Shown piece after piece: positions 17,229-26,201 of a DNA stretch of 64,000 nt (positions within the stretch are counted from its first letter, which is position 1; the number at the start of each line of letters is the position of its first letter). Position numbers and translations under genes: made by a program. Source of the stretch: Carbonatibacter sp965199245 (GTDB lineage: Bacteria; Pseudomonadota; Alphaproteobacteria; Kiloniellales; Kiloniellaceae); NCBI GenBank assembly GCA_965199245.1, contig CBDAQP010000003.1:248001-312000 (forward strand), written 5' to 3'. A model generated the notes under the pieces. It saw nothing but the letters and a program-made list of their open reading frames with translations. It ran no database searches and had not been told where the DNA came from.

Positions 17229-18521
17229 TTATCCGCCGCGTTGACGTTTCTCACGCAGGCTCTGCCAATAGAGCTGTCGTTTTTGCAGATCGCGTTCAAA
17301 GCCGCGGGAGACAGGTTGATAAAAACACTGACGCGGCAGGTCATCTGGAAAATAATTCTGACCAGAAAAACCATCGGGCGCATTATGGTCATAGGCATAA
17401 CCCGCGCCGTAGCCCAACTCCTTCATCAAAGACGTCGGCACATTAAGAATATGCTTTGGCGGAGCAAGGGAACCTTTGTCCCGCGCGGTTGTCATCGCCT
17501 GTTTATAGGCTTTATAGGCAGCATTGGATTTCGGGGCCGTTCCCAAATAGATCACCGCTTGGGCCAACGCCAGCTCACCTTCTGGCGAGCCAAGACGTTC
17601 AAAAGTCTGCCAAGCGTGAAGAGCCTGACTCATAGCCTGCGGATCTGCCAAACCAACATCCTCAACTGCAAAACGCAACAGCCTACGGGCAATATAATGC
17701 GGATCCTCCCCTGCCGATAACATGCGCCCAAACCAATAGAGAGCCGCATCACAGTCTGACCCGCGCAGGGATTTGTGCAAGGCAGACATCAGGTTATAGT
17801 GTCCCTCCTGCGCCTTGTCATAAACAGGCGCACGCCTTTGGAGGACTTGTTCTAAATCTGCGGCCCCCAACTCTCGCCCCGGCGGCAGAGCAAAGAGTTC
17901 TTCGGCCATGTTTAGCAAATAACGCCCATCCCCATCCGCCATGGTAATAACGGCGGCACGGGCCTGTATATCCAAGGGCAGGGGATAATTCATCTCTGCC
18001 TCCGCACGCAGAAGCAACTCTTCCAAATCTCCATTCCCCAGACGTTTCAAGGTTAAAACCTGACAACGCGACAACAAGGCCGCATTGAGTTCAAAAGATG
18101 GGTTTTCTGTCGTTGCCCCGACCAGAATAATTGTTCCGTTCTCCATATGAGGCAGAAAACTATCCTGTTGTGCACGGTTAAAACGGTGGATTTCATCCAC
18201 AAACAGCAACGTCCCCTGCCCCATCGCCCGCGCCTCCTTGGCGCGGTCAAAAACCTTGCGAAGGTCGGCAACACCTGAAAAAATCGCAGAAAGCTGTTCA
18301 AAATGAAGGGACGTGCCCCCTGCCAATAATCGGGCCAAGGTCGTCTTGCCACAACCCGGTGTCCCCCACAGGATCATCGAACTCAACCGTTGCGCCCGCA
18401 CCATGCGCCCTAAAGGTGCGCTGTCCTCTGTCAGATGCCCCTGCCCCACGACCTGATCGAGTGTCACAGGGCGCAAACGATCCGCAAGGGGCCTCAAAGC
18501 CTGATTTTTAAAAAGCGTCAT
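17229..18521 (-). CDS. rarA: Replication-associated recombination protein RarA (MgsA) AAA+ ATPase
   Basis: A clamp-loader-like AAA+ ATPase that acts at stalled replication forks. The 430-residue protein begins PLADRLRPVTLDQVVGQGHL, then Walker A (GTPGCGKTT), Walker B (LLFVDEIHRFN), sensor 1 (LVGATTENPSF) and LLSRCQVL. The C-terminal tetramerisation region contains YNLMSALHKSLRGSD, DALYWFGRML-like (here DAALYWFGRML), EDVGLADP and a closing GAGYAYDHNAPDGFSGQNYFPD block. Length and motifs match the family. It lies just downstream of the Deg-type protease, a common alphaproteobacterial pairing. Confidence 0.96.
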   Translation of the reverse strand: MTLFKNQALRPLADRLRPVTLDQVVGQGHLTEDSAPLGRMVRAQRLSSMILWGTPGCGKTTLARLLAGGTSLHFEQLSAIFSGVADLRKVFDRAKEARAMGQGTLLFVDEIHRFNRAQQDSFLPHMENGTIILVGATTENPSFELNAALLSRCQVLTLKRLGNGDLEELLLRAEAEMNYPLPLDIQARAAVITMADGDGRYLLNMAEELFALPPGRELGAADLEQVLQRRAPVYDKAQEGHYNLMSALHKSLRGSDCDAALYWFGRMLSAGEDPHYIARRLLRFAVEDVGLADPQAMSQALHAWQTFERLGSPEGELALAQAVIYLGTAPKSNAAYKAYKQAMTTARDKGSLAPPKHILNVPTSLMKELGYGAGYAYDHNAPDGFSGQNYFPDDLPRQCFYQPVSRGFERDLQKRQLYWQSLREKRQRGG

Positions 18522-18584
18522 CCCTCTTAAAACCTCAAGCAGATGTTAAAAAGCTACAGGCCCCCTGCACAGATCAGGACAAAG

Positions 18585-19967
18585 TCACCCTCGGCGACGA
18601 TTGAGAGTCTTCACCACCCCATCGCGGCGAATCACAATCTTCCAACGTGTCCCCGGTTGCGACAAACCTTGCACAACGTCCTCGACACGGCGACTGTCTA
18701 CACCGTTAACAGACAACACAATATCACCAGGTAAAAAGCCTAACTGATCCGCTGGTGAGCGCGTTGCAATTCGCACCACCACCACACCAGCCCATTGCCC
18801 ATCAAGGTCAAGCTTATCCGCCAAAGCAGGGGAGAGATTGGCAACCTCCGCCCCAGATAACGGCGTACGCCCCTCAACAAATTGTCGATTCGCAGGCGGC
18901 GTTTCAGGAGCCATACTCGATAAATAAGGTAAGATTTTTTCCTGCCTATCGCGCCAAATTCGCAAATCAATCTGCTGGCCTACGGGAATGGTCGCAATGC
19001 GAAAACGCAGGGATTCAAAATCCGTGACCTCTTGGCCCTTGACCGCCAAAATGACATCCCCTTGACGCAGACCTGCCAAATCCGCAGGGCCACCGGGATA
19101 GACCTTGCCGACCAAAACACCTCCGGGTCGGCTGAGGCCAAAAGCTTCGGCAAGGTCAGAGGTCACGCTCTGCCCGGTCAATCCGGGCCAGCCGCGAATG
19201 ACTTCGCGCCCATCAACTGCCGAACTGACAACCGTCTGCACCATATTCGCCGGAATGGCAAAACCAATCCCAACTGACCCGCCAGAGCGAGAAAAAATCG
19301 CCGTGTTAATACCCAGCAACTTCCCATCCATTGTCACCAACGCCCCCCCAGAGTTTCCGGGGTTTATCGCCGCATCAGTCTGAATAAAAAACTGATAATC
19401 GGCGACTCCAACACGTGTACGGGCAAGTGCAGAGACGATTCCGCTGGTCACTGTTTGTCCAACACCAAAAGGATTGCCAATCGCCAAAACCAAATCACCA
19501 ACCTCAATCGTATCACTGTCCTGAAAATCTAAAACAGGCAAAGGCTCCACCCCGGGATCAATACGCAGGATTGCTAAATCTGTGGCCTTGTCACTGATGA
19601 CAATTTGGGCGTCAAACTCCCGACGGTCAGACAGCACAACCTTAATGGCACTCGCTCCCTTGACCACATGGTGATTAGTCACAATCAACCCCTGCGCCGT
19701 TGCAATCACACCAGATCCTAAGGAATTATTTCGCTGGCGAGGAAGTGCCCCCCCAAAAAAACGCCGAAAAAAGGGATCATTAAACAACCCAGGCAACTGC
19801 ACCTCTTGTTGTCGGGTATAGATATTCACAACGGCAGGGGCTGTTTTTTTGACAACCTCTGAAAAAGACAACACAATTTGTTCACGCGACAGCGGTACAC
19901 TTCGCGTTTGCGCGGTCAGTATCGATGGAATCACCAACACAGCAACCAAAGCCCCCCACCCTGTCAC
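18585..19967 (-). CDS. degP: Deg/HtrA-type periplasmic serine endopeptidase
   Basis: A periplasmic quality-control protease. The trypsin-like domain carries His in IVTNHHVVKG, Asp in KATDLAILRID and Ser in NPGNSGGAL. Two PDZ domains follow (GGPADLAGLRQGDVILAVKG and SPADQLGFLPGDIVLSVNG). The frame is open to 20201, but that extension runs through the rplQ terminator and into rplQ, so it is rejected. A GTG at 19965-19967 gives 460 residues with a signal peptide (GALVAVLVIPSILTAQT). No good ribosome-binding site was found, and a TTG about 35 codons upstream is an alternative, so the exact start is uncertain. rarA follows. Confidence 0.9.
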   Translation of the reverse strand: MTGWGALVAVLVIPSILTAQTRSVPLSREQIVLSFSEVVKKTAPAVVNIYTRQQEVQLPGLFNDPFFRRFFGGALPRQRNNSLGSGVIATAQGLIVTNHHVVKGASAIKVVLSDRREFDAQIVISDKATDLAILRIDPGVEPLPVLDFQDSDTIEVGDLVLAIGNPFGVGQTVTSGIVSALARTRVGVADYQFFIQTDAAINPGNSGGALVTMDGKLLGINTAIFSRSGGSVGIGFAIPANMVQTVVSSAVDGREVIRGWPGLTGQSVTSDLAEAFGLSRPGGVLVGKVYPGGPADLAGLRQGDVILAVKGQEVTDFESLRFRIATIPVGQQIDLRIWRDRQEKILPYLSSMAPETPPANRQFVEGRTPLSGAEVANLSPALADKLDLDGQWAGVVVVRIATRSPADQLGFLPGDIVLSVNGVDSRRVEDVVQGLSQPGTRWKIVIRRDGVVKTLNRRRG

Positions 19968-20023
19968 AGAATGTAAAAGGGGATGTAGCCATAAAAACAG
20001 GTGCGAGAATCGACAAAAACGCA

Positions 20024-20047
20024 AAAGGCAACCTTGCGGTTGCCTTT
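20024..20047 (-). terminator. Intrinsic terminator of the alpha (rpsM-rplQ) operon
   Basis: AAAGGCAACC, a 4-nt loop (GCAA on the minus strand) and GGTTGCCTTT form a perfect 10-bp stem followed by a T-run on the minus strand, 38 bases after the rplQ stop. It ends the long ribosomal-protein transcript and lies just upstream of the protease gene. Confidence 0.88.
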
Positions 20048-20085
20048 CATGGTCGGACCGCGCCGACAACAAAACGAGATAAGAT

Positions 20086-20511
20086 TTATGCTTCATCTTC
20101 ATCCTGCTCTTGCGGGTCAGCAACCGGGCCGGAGTCTTTGCCTCTCGCATCCACATTGCGGTCAACCAACTCAATAAAAGCCATCGGGGCCATATCGCCA
20201 CGCCGAAATCCAGCCTTCAACACACGGGTGTAACCACCGGGGCGTTCTGCATAACGCTCTGCAATTTCACCAAAAAGCTTTCCCACCAGCACATTATCAC
20301 GCAATACAGACACCGCTTGACGACGGGCATGAAGGTCACCACGCTTGCCCAAGGTAATGAGTTTTTCAACAACACGGCGCAAATCTTTTGCCTTAGGCAG
20401 GGTTGTCTTGATTTGTTCGTGCTTGATCAAGGCATGAGCCATATTGGCAAACATTGCCTTGCGGTGGGAACTGGTTCGATTAAGTTTACGACCTGAAACG
20501 CCGTGACGCAT
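20086..20511 (-). CDS. rplQ: 50S ribosomal protein L17
   Basis: The 141-residue protein starts MRHGVSGRKLNRTSSHRKAM, the L17 N-terminal signature, with the RRVVEKLITLGKRGDLHARRQA core and GYTRVLK near residue 96. It has an acidic C-terminal tail (EQDEDEA) common in alphaproteobacterial L17. It is the last gene of the alpha operon, 126 bases after rpoA, and is followed by a terminator. Confidence 0.97.
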   Translation of the reverse strand: MRHGVSGRKLNRTSSHRKAMFANMAHALIKHEQIKTTLPKAKDLRRVVEKLITLGKRGDLHARRQAVSVLRDNVLVGKLFGEIAERYAERPGGYTRVLKAGFRRGDMAPMAFIELVDRNVDARGKDSGPVADPQEQDEDEA

Positions 20512-20637
20512 TTTTCTTACACTCCTGTTTTTTGTGCCTCACGCATGAGACAGATCAACATCTAACAACAGGCCGCAATCCGAAACGCGGAGCCATGCAC
20601 CTGTCGTCCCCCGCAGGGGTCACACTCCAAAAACGGA

Positions 20638-21654
20638 TCAATAGGGTTCTTCGAGCCGCTTGGCCAAATCCTCAATATTTTCTGGGGGCCATTCCAAAAT
20701 TTCCATCCCCAGATGCAAACCCATACCGGAAAGAACTTCCTTGATCTCATTCAAAGACTTGCGCCCGAAATTCGGCGTCCGCAACATTTCTGCTTCAGTC
20801 TTTTGAACCAAGTCACCAATATAGACGATATTGTCATTTTTCAAACAGTTCGCAGAACGTACAGAAAGCTCCAACTCGTCAACCTTACGCAACAGATTAC
20901 GATTGAACGGCGGTTCGCTGGGGTGTTCTTGGGACTGTTCAGGCTTTGGTTCGTCAAAGTTGATGAAAAGCTGTAATTGATCCTGAAGGATACGCGATGC
21001 AAAGGCCAACGCGTCTTCGGGTGTGACTGACCCGTCTGTTTCAACGTCCAGCATCAACTTGTCATAATCCGTCACCTGACCAACACGGGTATTGTCAACC
21101 TTATAAGAAACCTTACGCACGGGGGAAAAAATGGAATCAACGGGAATCAAGCCAATCGGTGAATCTTCGATACGATTCTGCACTGCAGCAACGTAACCCT
21201 TCCCCGTGTTTACAGTCAATTCCATATCCAGCTTCGCGCCTTTGTCCAAGGTGCAGATCACCAGACTAGGGCTAAGAATTTCAACATCCGCCCCTGACTC
21301 AATCTGGTCGGCGGTCACAGGGCCGGGGCCTTCTGCACGCAGGCGCAGACGCTTTGGGCCTTCTGCATTCATCCGCAAGGCAAGGGTCTTAATGTTCAAA
21401 ATAATATCAGTGACATCTTCGCGCACACCGGGAACAGAGGAAAATTCATGCAAGACACCATCGATCTGAATCGAAGTCACAGCGGCCCCTTGGAGAGACG
21501 AGAGCAGAATACGCCGCAAAGCATTGCCTAACGTCAACCCAAAGCCACGCTCAAGAGGCTCTGCAACAACTCGAACCAGACGCGCGGCGTCTTTTTTCCT
21601 ATCAACAACCAGTTTTTCTGGTTTGATCAATGCACTCCAGTTGGTTTGAATCAC
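20638..21654 (-). CDS. rpoA: DNA-directed RNA polymerase subunit alpha
   Basis: Alpha subunit, scaffold for RNA polymerase assembly and UP-element contact. A GTG at 21652-21654 with GAGG eight bases before it gives 338 residues beginning (V)IQTNWSALIKPEKL; the longer frame upstream is not supported. The N-terminal domain has EPLERGFGLTLGNALRRILLSSLQG and a C-terminal domain with the ELSVRSANCLKNDNI and PNFGRKSLNEIKEVL helices. It follows rpsK in the alpha operon; the rpsD gene often found in this operon elsewhere is absent, as is usual in alphaproteobacteria. Confidence 0.97.
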   Translation of the reverse strand: MIQTNWSALIKPEKLVVDRKKDAARLVRVVAEPLERGFGLTLGNALRRILLSSLQGAAVTSIQIDGVLHEFSSVPGVREDVTDIILNIKTLALRMNAEGPKRLRLRAEGPGPVTADQIESGADVEILSPSLVICTLDKGAKLDMELTVNTGKGYVAAVQNRIEDSPIGLIPVDSIFSPVRKVSYKVDNTRVGQVTDYDKLMLDVETDGSVTPEDALAFASRILQDQLQLFINFDEPKPEQSQEHPSEPPFNRNLLRKVDELELSVRSANCLKNDNIVYIGDLVQKTEAEMLRTPNFGRKSLNEIKEVLSGMGLHLGMEILEWPPENIEDLAKRLEEPY

Positions 21655-21804
21655 AACAAACACCTCTTGAAAACAAAACCGGGGTCGGCTTTCGTTTGTC
21701 CGCCCGTGGACAACAATGACTCCCACCCCAAAAAAACACCGGACTTTTTAGAAAAATTTCACAAAAACCCGATAGGCAAAAACGGGCCTGCGCGACCCGA
21801 AAGA

Positions 21805-22194
21805 CTAAACGCGACGACGCTTTGGCGGGCGACACCCATTGTGAGGCACAGGTGTCACATCACGAATTGTCGTAATCGTAAAACCAACCGACTGAAGCGC
21901 ACGCAAAGCAGACTCACGCCCTGATCCCGGGCCTTTGACATTGACCTCCAAGGTCTTCATGCCGTGTTCTTGAGCCTTTTTTCCCGCATCTTCTGCCGCA
22001 AGCTGGGCCGCATAGGGCGTGGATTTACGCGACCCCTTGAATCCCAGACCACCCGCAGATGACCAAGAAATTGCATTGCCCTGAACATCTGTAATAGTGA
22101 CAACAGTGTTGTTAAATGTCGAATTGACGTGCGCAATACCAGAAGAAATATTCTTCCGCTCACGACGGCGAACACGCACCTGTGCTTTTGCCAT
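21805..22194 (-). CDS. rpsK: 30S ribosomal protein S11
   Basis: The ATG at 22192-22194 gives the standard 129-residue S11: MAKAQVRVRRRERKNISSG, then the AHVNSTFNNTVVTITD and GSGRESALRALQ blocks and the terminal PVPHNGCRPPKRRRV. It lies 25 bases after rpsM. A longer upstream frame overlapping rpsM is not supported. Confidence 0.97.
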   Translation of the reverse strand: MAKAQVRVRRRERKNISSGIAHVNSTFNNTVVTITDVQGNAISWSSAGGLGFKGSRKSTPYAAQLAAEDAGKKAQEHGMKTLEVNVKGPGSGRESALRALQSVGFTITTIRDVTPVPHNGCRPPKRRRV

Positions 22195-22219
22195 TAGCTT
22201 AAACCCTCTACTGTAGGAA

Positions 22220-22588
22220 TTATTTCTTCTTACCCGCAATTGCAACAGCGGGTCCTTTTCGGGTGCGTGCATTGGTTCGAGTGCGTTGACCGCGCACAGG
22301 CAGGCGTTTACGATGACGCAAACCGCGCAAACAACCCAAATCCATCAAACGCTTGATATTCATAGCAACTTCACGGCGCAAGTCGCCTTCGACAGTGTGG
22401 TGGCTGTCAATGTTTTCGCGAATACGCAACACCTCGTCATCGGTCAGCTGATTCACCCGACGCTCAGCCGGAACACCAACAGCGGCACAGATTTCCTGCG
22501 CCTTCGCGGAACCAATTCCATGAATGTAGGTCAGTGCAATCACTACACGTTTTTGCGTCGGAATGTTGACGCCAGCAATACGAGCCAC
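22220..22588 (-). CDS. rpsM: 30S ribosomal protein S13
   Basis: A GTG at 22586-22588 preceded by GAGGAG gives the usual 122 residues, starting (V)ARIAGVNIPTQKRV and containing ALTYIHGIG, the helix-hairpin block and the RGLRHRKRLPVRGQRTRTNARTRKG tail split by its conserved basic repeats. It opens the alpha operon after a 295-base gap that holds a GGGGCTATT / AATAGGCCCC hairpin (22611-22636), a possible leader structure. Confidence 0.96.
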   Translation of the reverse strand: MARIAGVNIPTQKRVVIALTYIHGIGSAKAQEICAAVGVPAERRVNQLTDDEVLRIRENIDSHHTVEGDLRREVAMNIKRLMDLGCLRGLRHRKRLPVRGQRTRTNARTRKGPAVAIAGKKK

Positions 22589-22883
22589 GAAAGTCTCCTC
22601 GCTCAAAGGGGGGCCTATTAAAAAATAGCCCCAGTTTAAACCCCAACTCAAAGTCGCCGACAATCATCCAGAGGTGATACGAAGACGCCGATACTTTAAC
22701 TTCTTTAGCGTTTCAGCATCCATGCGTAGATACACCGCACTTAAATAAACCGAAACATGCGCACCCCACTCTCAAAAAAGAGAGGGCTAAAGAACACGAT
22801 TCCCTCCGCCTCACAGCAAAGGACACTGAAACTTCATACTTTTGTCAGGGGGGGACTTATAAACAGGCTATCCCTCCTGTCAA

Positions 22884-23468
22884 TCATTTTCTTTGCCCGC
22901 TCAAGCAAGCGCGAATATGAGAGGCCACCCGTTCAATCGCCTGCATCCCATCAACAGGACGCAGAATGCCACGCTCCCGATAAAAAGGCAAAACAGGAGC
23001 CGTTTGTTCATGATAAACCCGCAACCGTTTACGAAGCGTATCTGCATTGTCATCCGCACGGCGTTGTGCGGGCGGCATTTCGGACACCCGTTTTTCAATA
23101 CGATCAAAAAGGATAGATTCATCAACCCGAATTTCAATCACAGCATCTAGTTTCTGTTCCTTGTCACGCAACATGCGATCAAGGGCCTCTGCTTGAGCAA
23201 CAGTGCGCGGAAAACCATCGAGGATAAAGCCCTGTGCACAATCTGGCTGGTCAATCCGTTCGGCAATAATACCGACCATAATGTCATCTGCGACCAACTG
23301 GCCCGCATCAACAACTGCTTTCGCACGTTTCCCTAAGTCTGTGCCTTCGGCAATGGCGATGCGCAACATATCCCCGGTTGACAACTGAACAATCCCGAAT
23401 TCCTTGACCAAGAAACCCGCCTGCGTTCCCTTACCCGCACCGGGAGGGCCGAAAAGAATAATATTCAT
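22884..23468 (-). CDS. adk: Adenylate kinase
   Basis: Interconverts AMP, ADP and ATP. The 194-residue protein carries the P-loop GPPGAGKGTQA, the AMP-binding LSTGDMLR and GFPRTVAQAEALD, and R-rich lid residues RRADDNADTLRKRL. The length indicates the short-lid form without the zinc knuckle. Its ATG overlaps the secY stop codon (ATGA), so it is translated with the spc operon. No terminator is obvious in the 295 bases between it and rpsM, though a CTCTC/GAGAG T-loop hairpin occurs there. Confidence 0.96.
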   Translation of the reverse strand: MNIILFGPPGAGKGTQAGFLVKEFGIVQLSTGDMLRIAIAEGTDLGKRAKAVVDAGQLVADDIMVGIIAERIDQPDCAQGFILDGFPRTVAQAEALDRMLRDKEQKLDAVIEIRVDESILFDRIEKRVSEMPPAQRRADDNADTLRKRLRVYHEQTAPVLPFYRERGILRPVDGMQAIERVASHIRACLSGQRK

Positions 23469-24799
23469 CTGCGCCGTCCCTTCAATTTTGATTTTTTAAT
23501 CAGCCCTTCGTATTGATGAGCAACAAGATGTGAATGGATCTGTCCAACAGTATCCATCGTGACAGAGACAACAATCAGCAAGCTTGTCCCCCCAAAATAG
23601 AATGGCACATTAAATTCCGAAATCAACAGCTCTGGCAAAAGGCAAACAGCAACTAGATAAGTCGCTCCAATCACAGTCAAGCGGTTAATCAAACGTTGCA
23701 AAAACGTGGCTGTATTTACTCCGGGGCGAATACCGGGAACAAATCCTCCTTGTTTTTTTAGATTGTCGGCTGTCTCCTCGGTATTAAAAACAATGCCTGT
23801 ATAGAAAAAAGCAAAAAAGGCAATTAGGGCCGAATAGAGTCCGAGGTACAAAATAGATCCGCGCCCCAAGTTTGCCGTCACCCACGTCAGCCATTCCGGC
23901 CCTCCAGCCCCCGAGAGGTTCGCCGCAGAAAGCGGCATCAACAGCAAAGAAGAGGCAAAAATCGCCGGAATGACACCAGAAACATTGAGCTTTACAGGAA
24001 GATGTGACGACTCACCGCCAAAAACCTTGTTCCCGACTTGGCGTTTTGGATATTGGACAACAACGCGACGGTGTGCCCGTTCACAGGCCACAATACCTGC
24101 GATTACAAAGGGAACAGACAAAACAATTACAACGACAATGCCATTGCTTTGCCCGAGCGAAAAGGCCTCAACCAACGCAAGTGGCAAGTTCGCCACGATA
24201 CCAGAGAAAATAATCAAAGAAATTCCATTTCCAATCCCGCGCTGTGTAATCTGTTCCCCCAACCACATCAGAAAAACGGTTCCCCCGGTTAGAGTAATCA
24301 CCGTTGAAAGTCGGAAAAACAGTCCAGGATCAATCACCACGCGCCCGAATCCCGCAACACCTGCGGCCTCTAGCCCAACCGCGATTCCATAGGCCTGTAC
24401 TGCCGCCAGCAAAACTGTTCCATAACGGGTGTACTGGTTGATTTTCTTGCGTCCGGCCTCGCCTTCTTTTTTCATCGCCTCAATCGATGGCACAATCGCC
24501 GTGAGTAGCTGCATGATGATCGATGCGGAAATATAGGGAAAGATATTCAACGCGAAAATGGTCATCCGCTCCAGCGCACCACCAGAAAAGGCATTGAACA
24601 TATCCAAAACACCGCCAGACTGACTATTGTAAATTTGGCGAAATGTTTCGGGATCAATCCCTGGAAGCGGGATATAAGTTCCCAGACGATAGATAATCAG
24701 CGCACCAAGCGTAAACCAGAGACGTTTTTTAAGGTCTGTTGCCTTAGACAAGGCACCGAAATTCATGTTCTGCGCGAGCTGTTCAGCGGCTGAGGCCAT
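23465..24799 (-). CDS. secY: Preprotein translocase subunit SecY
   Basis: Central channel subunit of the Sec translocon. The ATG at 24797-24799 (GGAG ten bases upstream) gives about 444 residues starting MASAAEQLAQNMNFG; the frame's first ATG seven codons earlier lacks support. Ten membrane spans are evident; signatures include GTYIPLPGIDP, NIFPYISASIIMQLL, FLMWLGEQITQRGIGNGISLIIF and VPGIRPG near the C-terminal half. It is preceded by rplO with two hairpins between them. Confidence 0.96.
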   Translation of the reverse strand: MASAAEQLAQNMNFGALSKATDLKKRLWFTLGALIIYRLGTYIPLPGIDPETFRQIYNSQSGGVLDMFNAFSGGALERMTIFALNIFPYISASIIMQLLTAIVPSIEAMKKEGEAGRKKINQYTRYGTVLLAAVQAYGIAVGLEAAGVAGFGRVVIDPGLFFRLSTVITLTGGTVFLMWLGEQITQRGIGNGISLIIFSGIVANLPLALVEAFSLGQSNGIVVVIVLSVPFVIAGIVACERAHRRVVVQYPKRQVGNKVFGGESSHLPVKLNVSGVIPAIFASSLLLMPLSAANLSGAGGPEWLTWVTANLGRGSILYLGLYSALIAFFAFFYTGIVFNTEETADNLKKQGGFVPGIRPGVNTATFLQRLINRLTVIGATYLVAVCLLPELLISEFNVPFYFGGTSLLIVVSVTMDTVGQIHSHLVAHQYEGLIKKSKLKGRRR

Positions 24800-24861
24800 G
24801 AGACCTGATCTCCAATTCAAATGTTAAAAAAAGAGAAAATTTCTCTAGCAAATTCGCCGAG

Positions 24862-24915
24862 CTTTCGCAAATACGAAAGAGCGGCGGTTCCTCAAAACCC
24901 TGAGATAACCACCGC
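24862..24915 (-). promoter_or_regulatory. Two stem-loops between rplO and secY
   Basis: On the minus-strand transcript the first is GCGGTGGTT pairing with AACCGCCGC (one G-U pair) with an inner CTCA/TGAG stem (24881-24915). The second is CTTTCG/CGAAAG (24862-24879). They fill the only long gap inside the spc operon. There is no T-run, so attenuation or mRNA processing ahead of secY is more likely than full termination. Confidence 0.5.
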
Positions 24916-24933
24916 TTTTCAAAAATGAACCTA

Positions 24934-25401
24934 CTACGACTCTTTTGCTATCACAGTCACCTGTCCGCCCGCTTTTTCAACCGCCGCAATGGCGGTTTTC
25001 GACGCGCCGATAACAGTGATGTCAACCTTTGCCGTCAACTCGCCATGACCCAGCAAGCGGATTCCATCACGCGTCCGCGTCACAAGTCCAGAGGCCAATA
25101 ACACGGCCGCATCAATCGGCGCAGTTGCATCAAGCTTTCCATTATCAATCGCTGCTTGCAGACGACCAATATTGAAAGGAACATAGTCCTTGCGAAAAAT
25201 ATTATTAAACCCACGCTTCGGCAGGCGGCGATGCAACGGCATCTGACCCCCTTCAAAGCCTTTGACGGCGACACCAGAACGGGACTTTTGTCCCTTGTGT
25301 CCCCCCCCGGCATTCTTGCCAAAACCGGAACCAGTACCACGCCCCACACGTTTGCGGTTTTTCGTTGCACCGGGATTATCTGAAAGCTGATTGAGCTTCA
25401 T
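24934..25401 (-). CDS. rplO: 50S ribosomal protein L15
   Basis: The 155-residue protein has the Gly/Lys-rich L15 N-terminus (RKRVGRGTGSGFGKNAGGGHKGQKSR, in blocks), GFEGGQMPLHRRLPKRGF and the C-terminal EKAGGQVTVIA. It is placed between rpmD and secY as in most bacteria. Confidence 0.97.
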   Translation of the reverse strand: MKLNQLSDNPGATKNRKRVGRGTGSGFGKNAGGGHKGQKSRSGVAVKGFEGGQMPLHRRLPKRGFNNIFRKDYVPFNIGRLQAAIDNGKLDATAPIDAAVLLASGLVTRTRDGIRLLGHGELTAKVDITVIGASKTAIAAVEKAGGQVTVIAKES

Positions 25402-25420
25402 CGTTTAGAACCCCCGCCGT

Positions 25421-25615
25421 TTATTGGTCGGCCTCAACCACCTGAACCAGATGGCTTACCTTGTTAATCATACCGCGAACAGAGGGCGTATCCTCTAAGG
25501 TTCGCTGGCGGTTTATCTTGTTCAAACCCAAACCAACCAAAGTCGCACGTTGACCTTTTGTGCGCCCGATTGGACTACCTGTTTGAACAATAGTGATGGT
25601 TTTCTTACCAGACAC
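25421..25615 (-). CDS. rpmD: 50S ribosomal protein L30
   Basis: A 64-residue protein starting MSGKKTITIVQTGSPIGR with the family core QRATLVGLGLNKINRQRTLEDTP and VRGMINKVSHLV. It lies 10 bases after rpsE. Confidence 0.95.
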   Translation of the reverse strand: MSGKKTITIVQTGSPIGRTKGQRATLVGLGLNKINRQRTLEDTPSVRGMINKVSHLVQVVEADQ

Positions 25616-25625
25616 CTTTTCCTCC

Positions 25626-26189
25626 TCAGGATTTTGTTGTCCCAGACTCTGTTACTGGCGCAGGACGCGGCCCAAGAATATCAGAAACCTTCTTACCACG
25701 TCGCTGCGCAACCATACGTGGGCTTCGACTGCGCCCGAGTCCTTCAAAGGCCGCCTTAATCATATTGTGTGGATTCGAGGTTCCGTTCGATTTCGCCACA
25801 ACATCTTGAACACCGACGGCTTCAAAAACAGCCCTCAAAGGGCCACCCGCAATGATCCCAGTTCCAACAGGCGCGGAACGCAGAACGACTTTACCCGCCC
25901 CAAAATGCCCCTTAATATCATGGTGCAAAGTTCGCCCTTCGCGCAAGGGAACACGGATCATCTTACGCTTCGCGTCTTCAGTTGCTTTGCGAATGGCCTC
26001 TGGCACCTCTCGGGCCTTGCCCGTTCCATAGCCGACGCGCCCGCGTCCATCGCCGACAACAACCATTGCGGCAAACCCGAAACGACGTCCACCCTTGACC
26101 ACCTTGGCCACACGATTAATCCCGACCAATTTTTCAATCAGTTCAGACTCCTGATCGCGGTTGCGATCTTCTTTTCTTGAACGCGCCAT
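25626..26189 (-). CDS. rpsE: 30S ribosomal protein S5
   Basis: The 187-residue protein shows the S5 double-stranded-RNA-binding-like domain (EKLVGINRVAKVVKGGRRF, FAAMVVVGDGRGRVGYGTGK) and the C-terminal domain with PVGTGIIAGGPLRAVFEAVG and AKSNGTSNPHNM. The conserved Gly residues of the loop linked to spectinomycin binding region are present. It sits between rplR and rpmD. Confidence 0.97.
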   Translation of the reverse strand: MARSRKEDRNRDQESELIEKLVGINRVAKVVKGGRRFGFAAMVVVGDGRGRVGYGTGKAREVPEAIRKATEDAKRKMIRVPLREGRTLHHDIKGHFGAGKVVLRSAPVGTGIIAGGPLRAVFEAVGVQDVVAKSNGTSNPHNMIKAAFEGLGRSRSPRMVAQRRGKKVSDILGPRPAPVTESGTTKS

Positions 26190-26201
26190 AACTGACCCCT
26201 T

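Noticed and set aside
22664..22723. 19-residue minus-strand frame (MDAETLKKLKYRRLRITSG) between adk and rpsM, vaguely like an SdhE N-terminus
   Set aside because: Too short, no ribosome-binding site, and the diagnostic RG-x-KE-x-D motif is missing.
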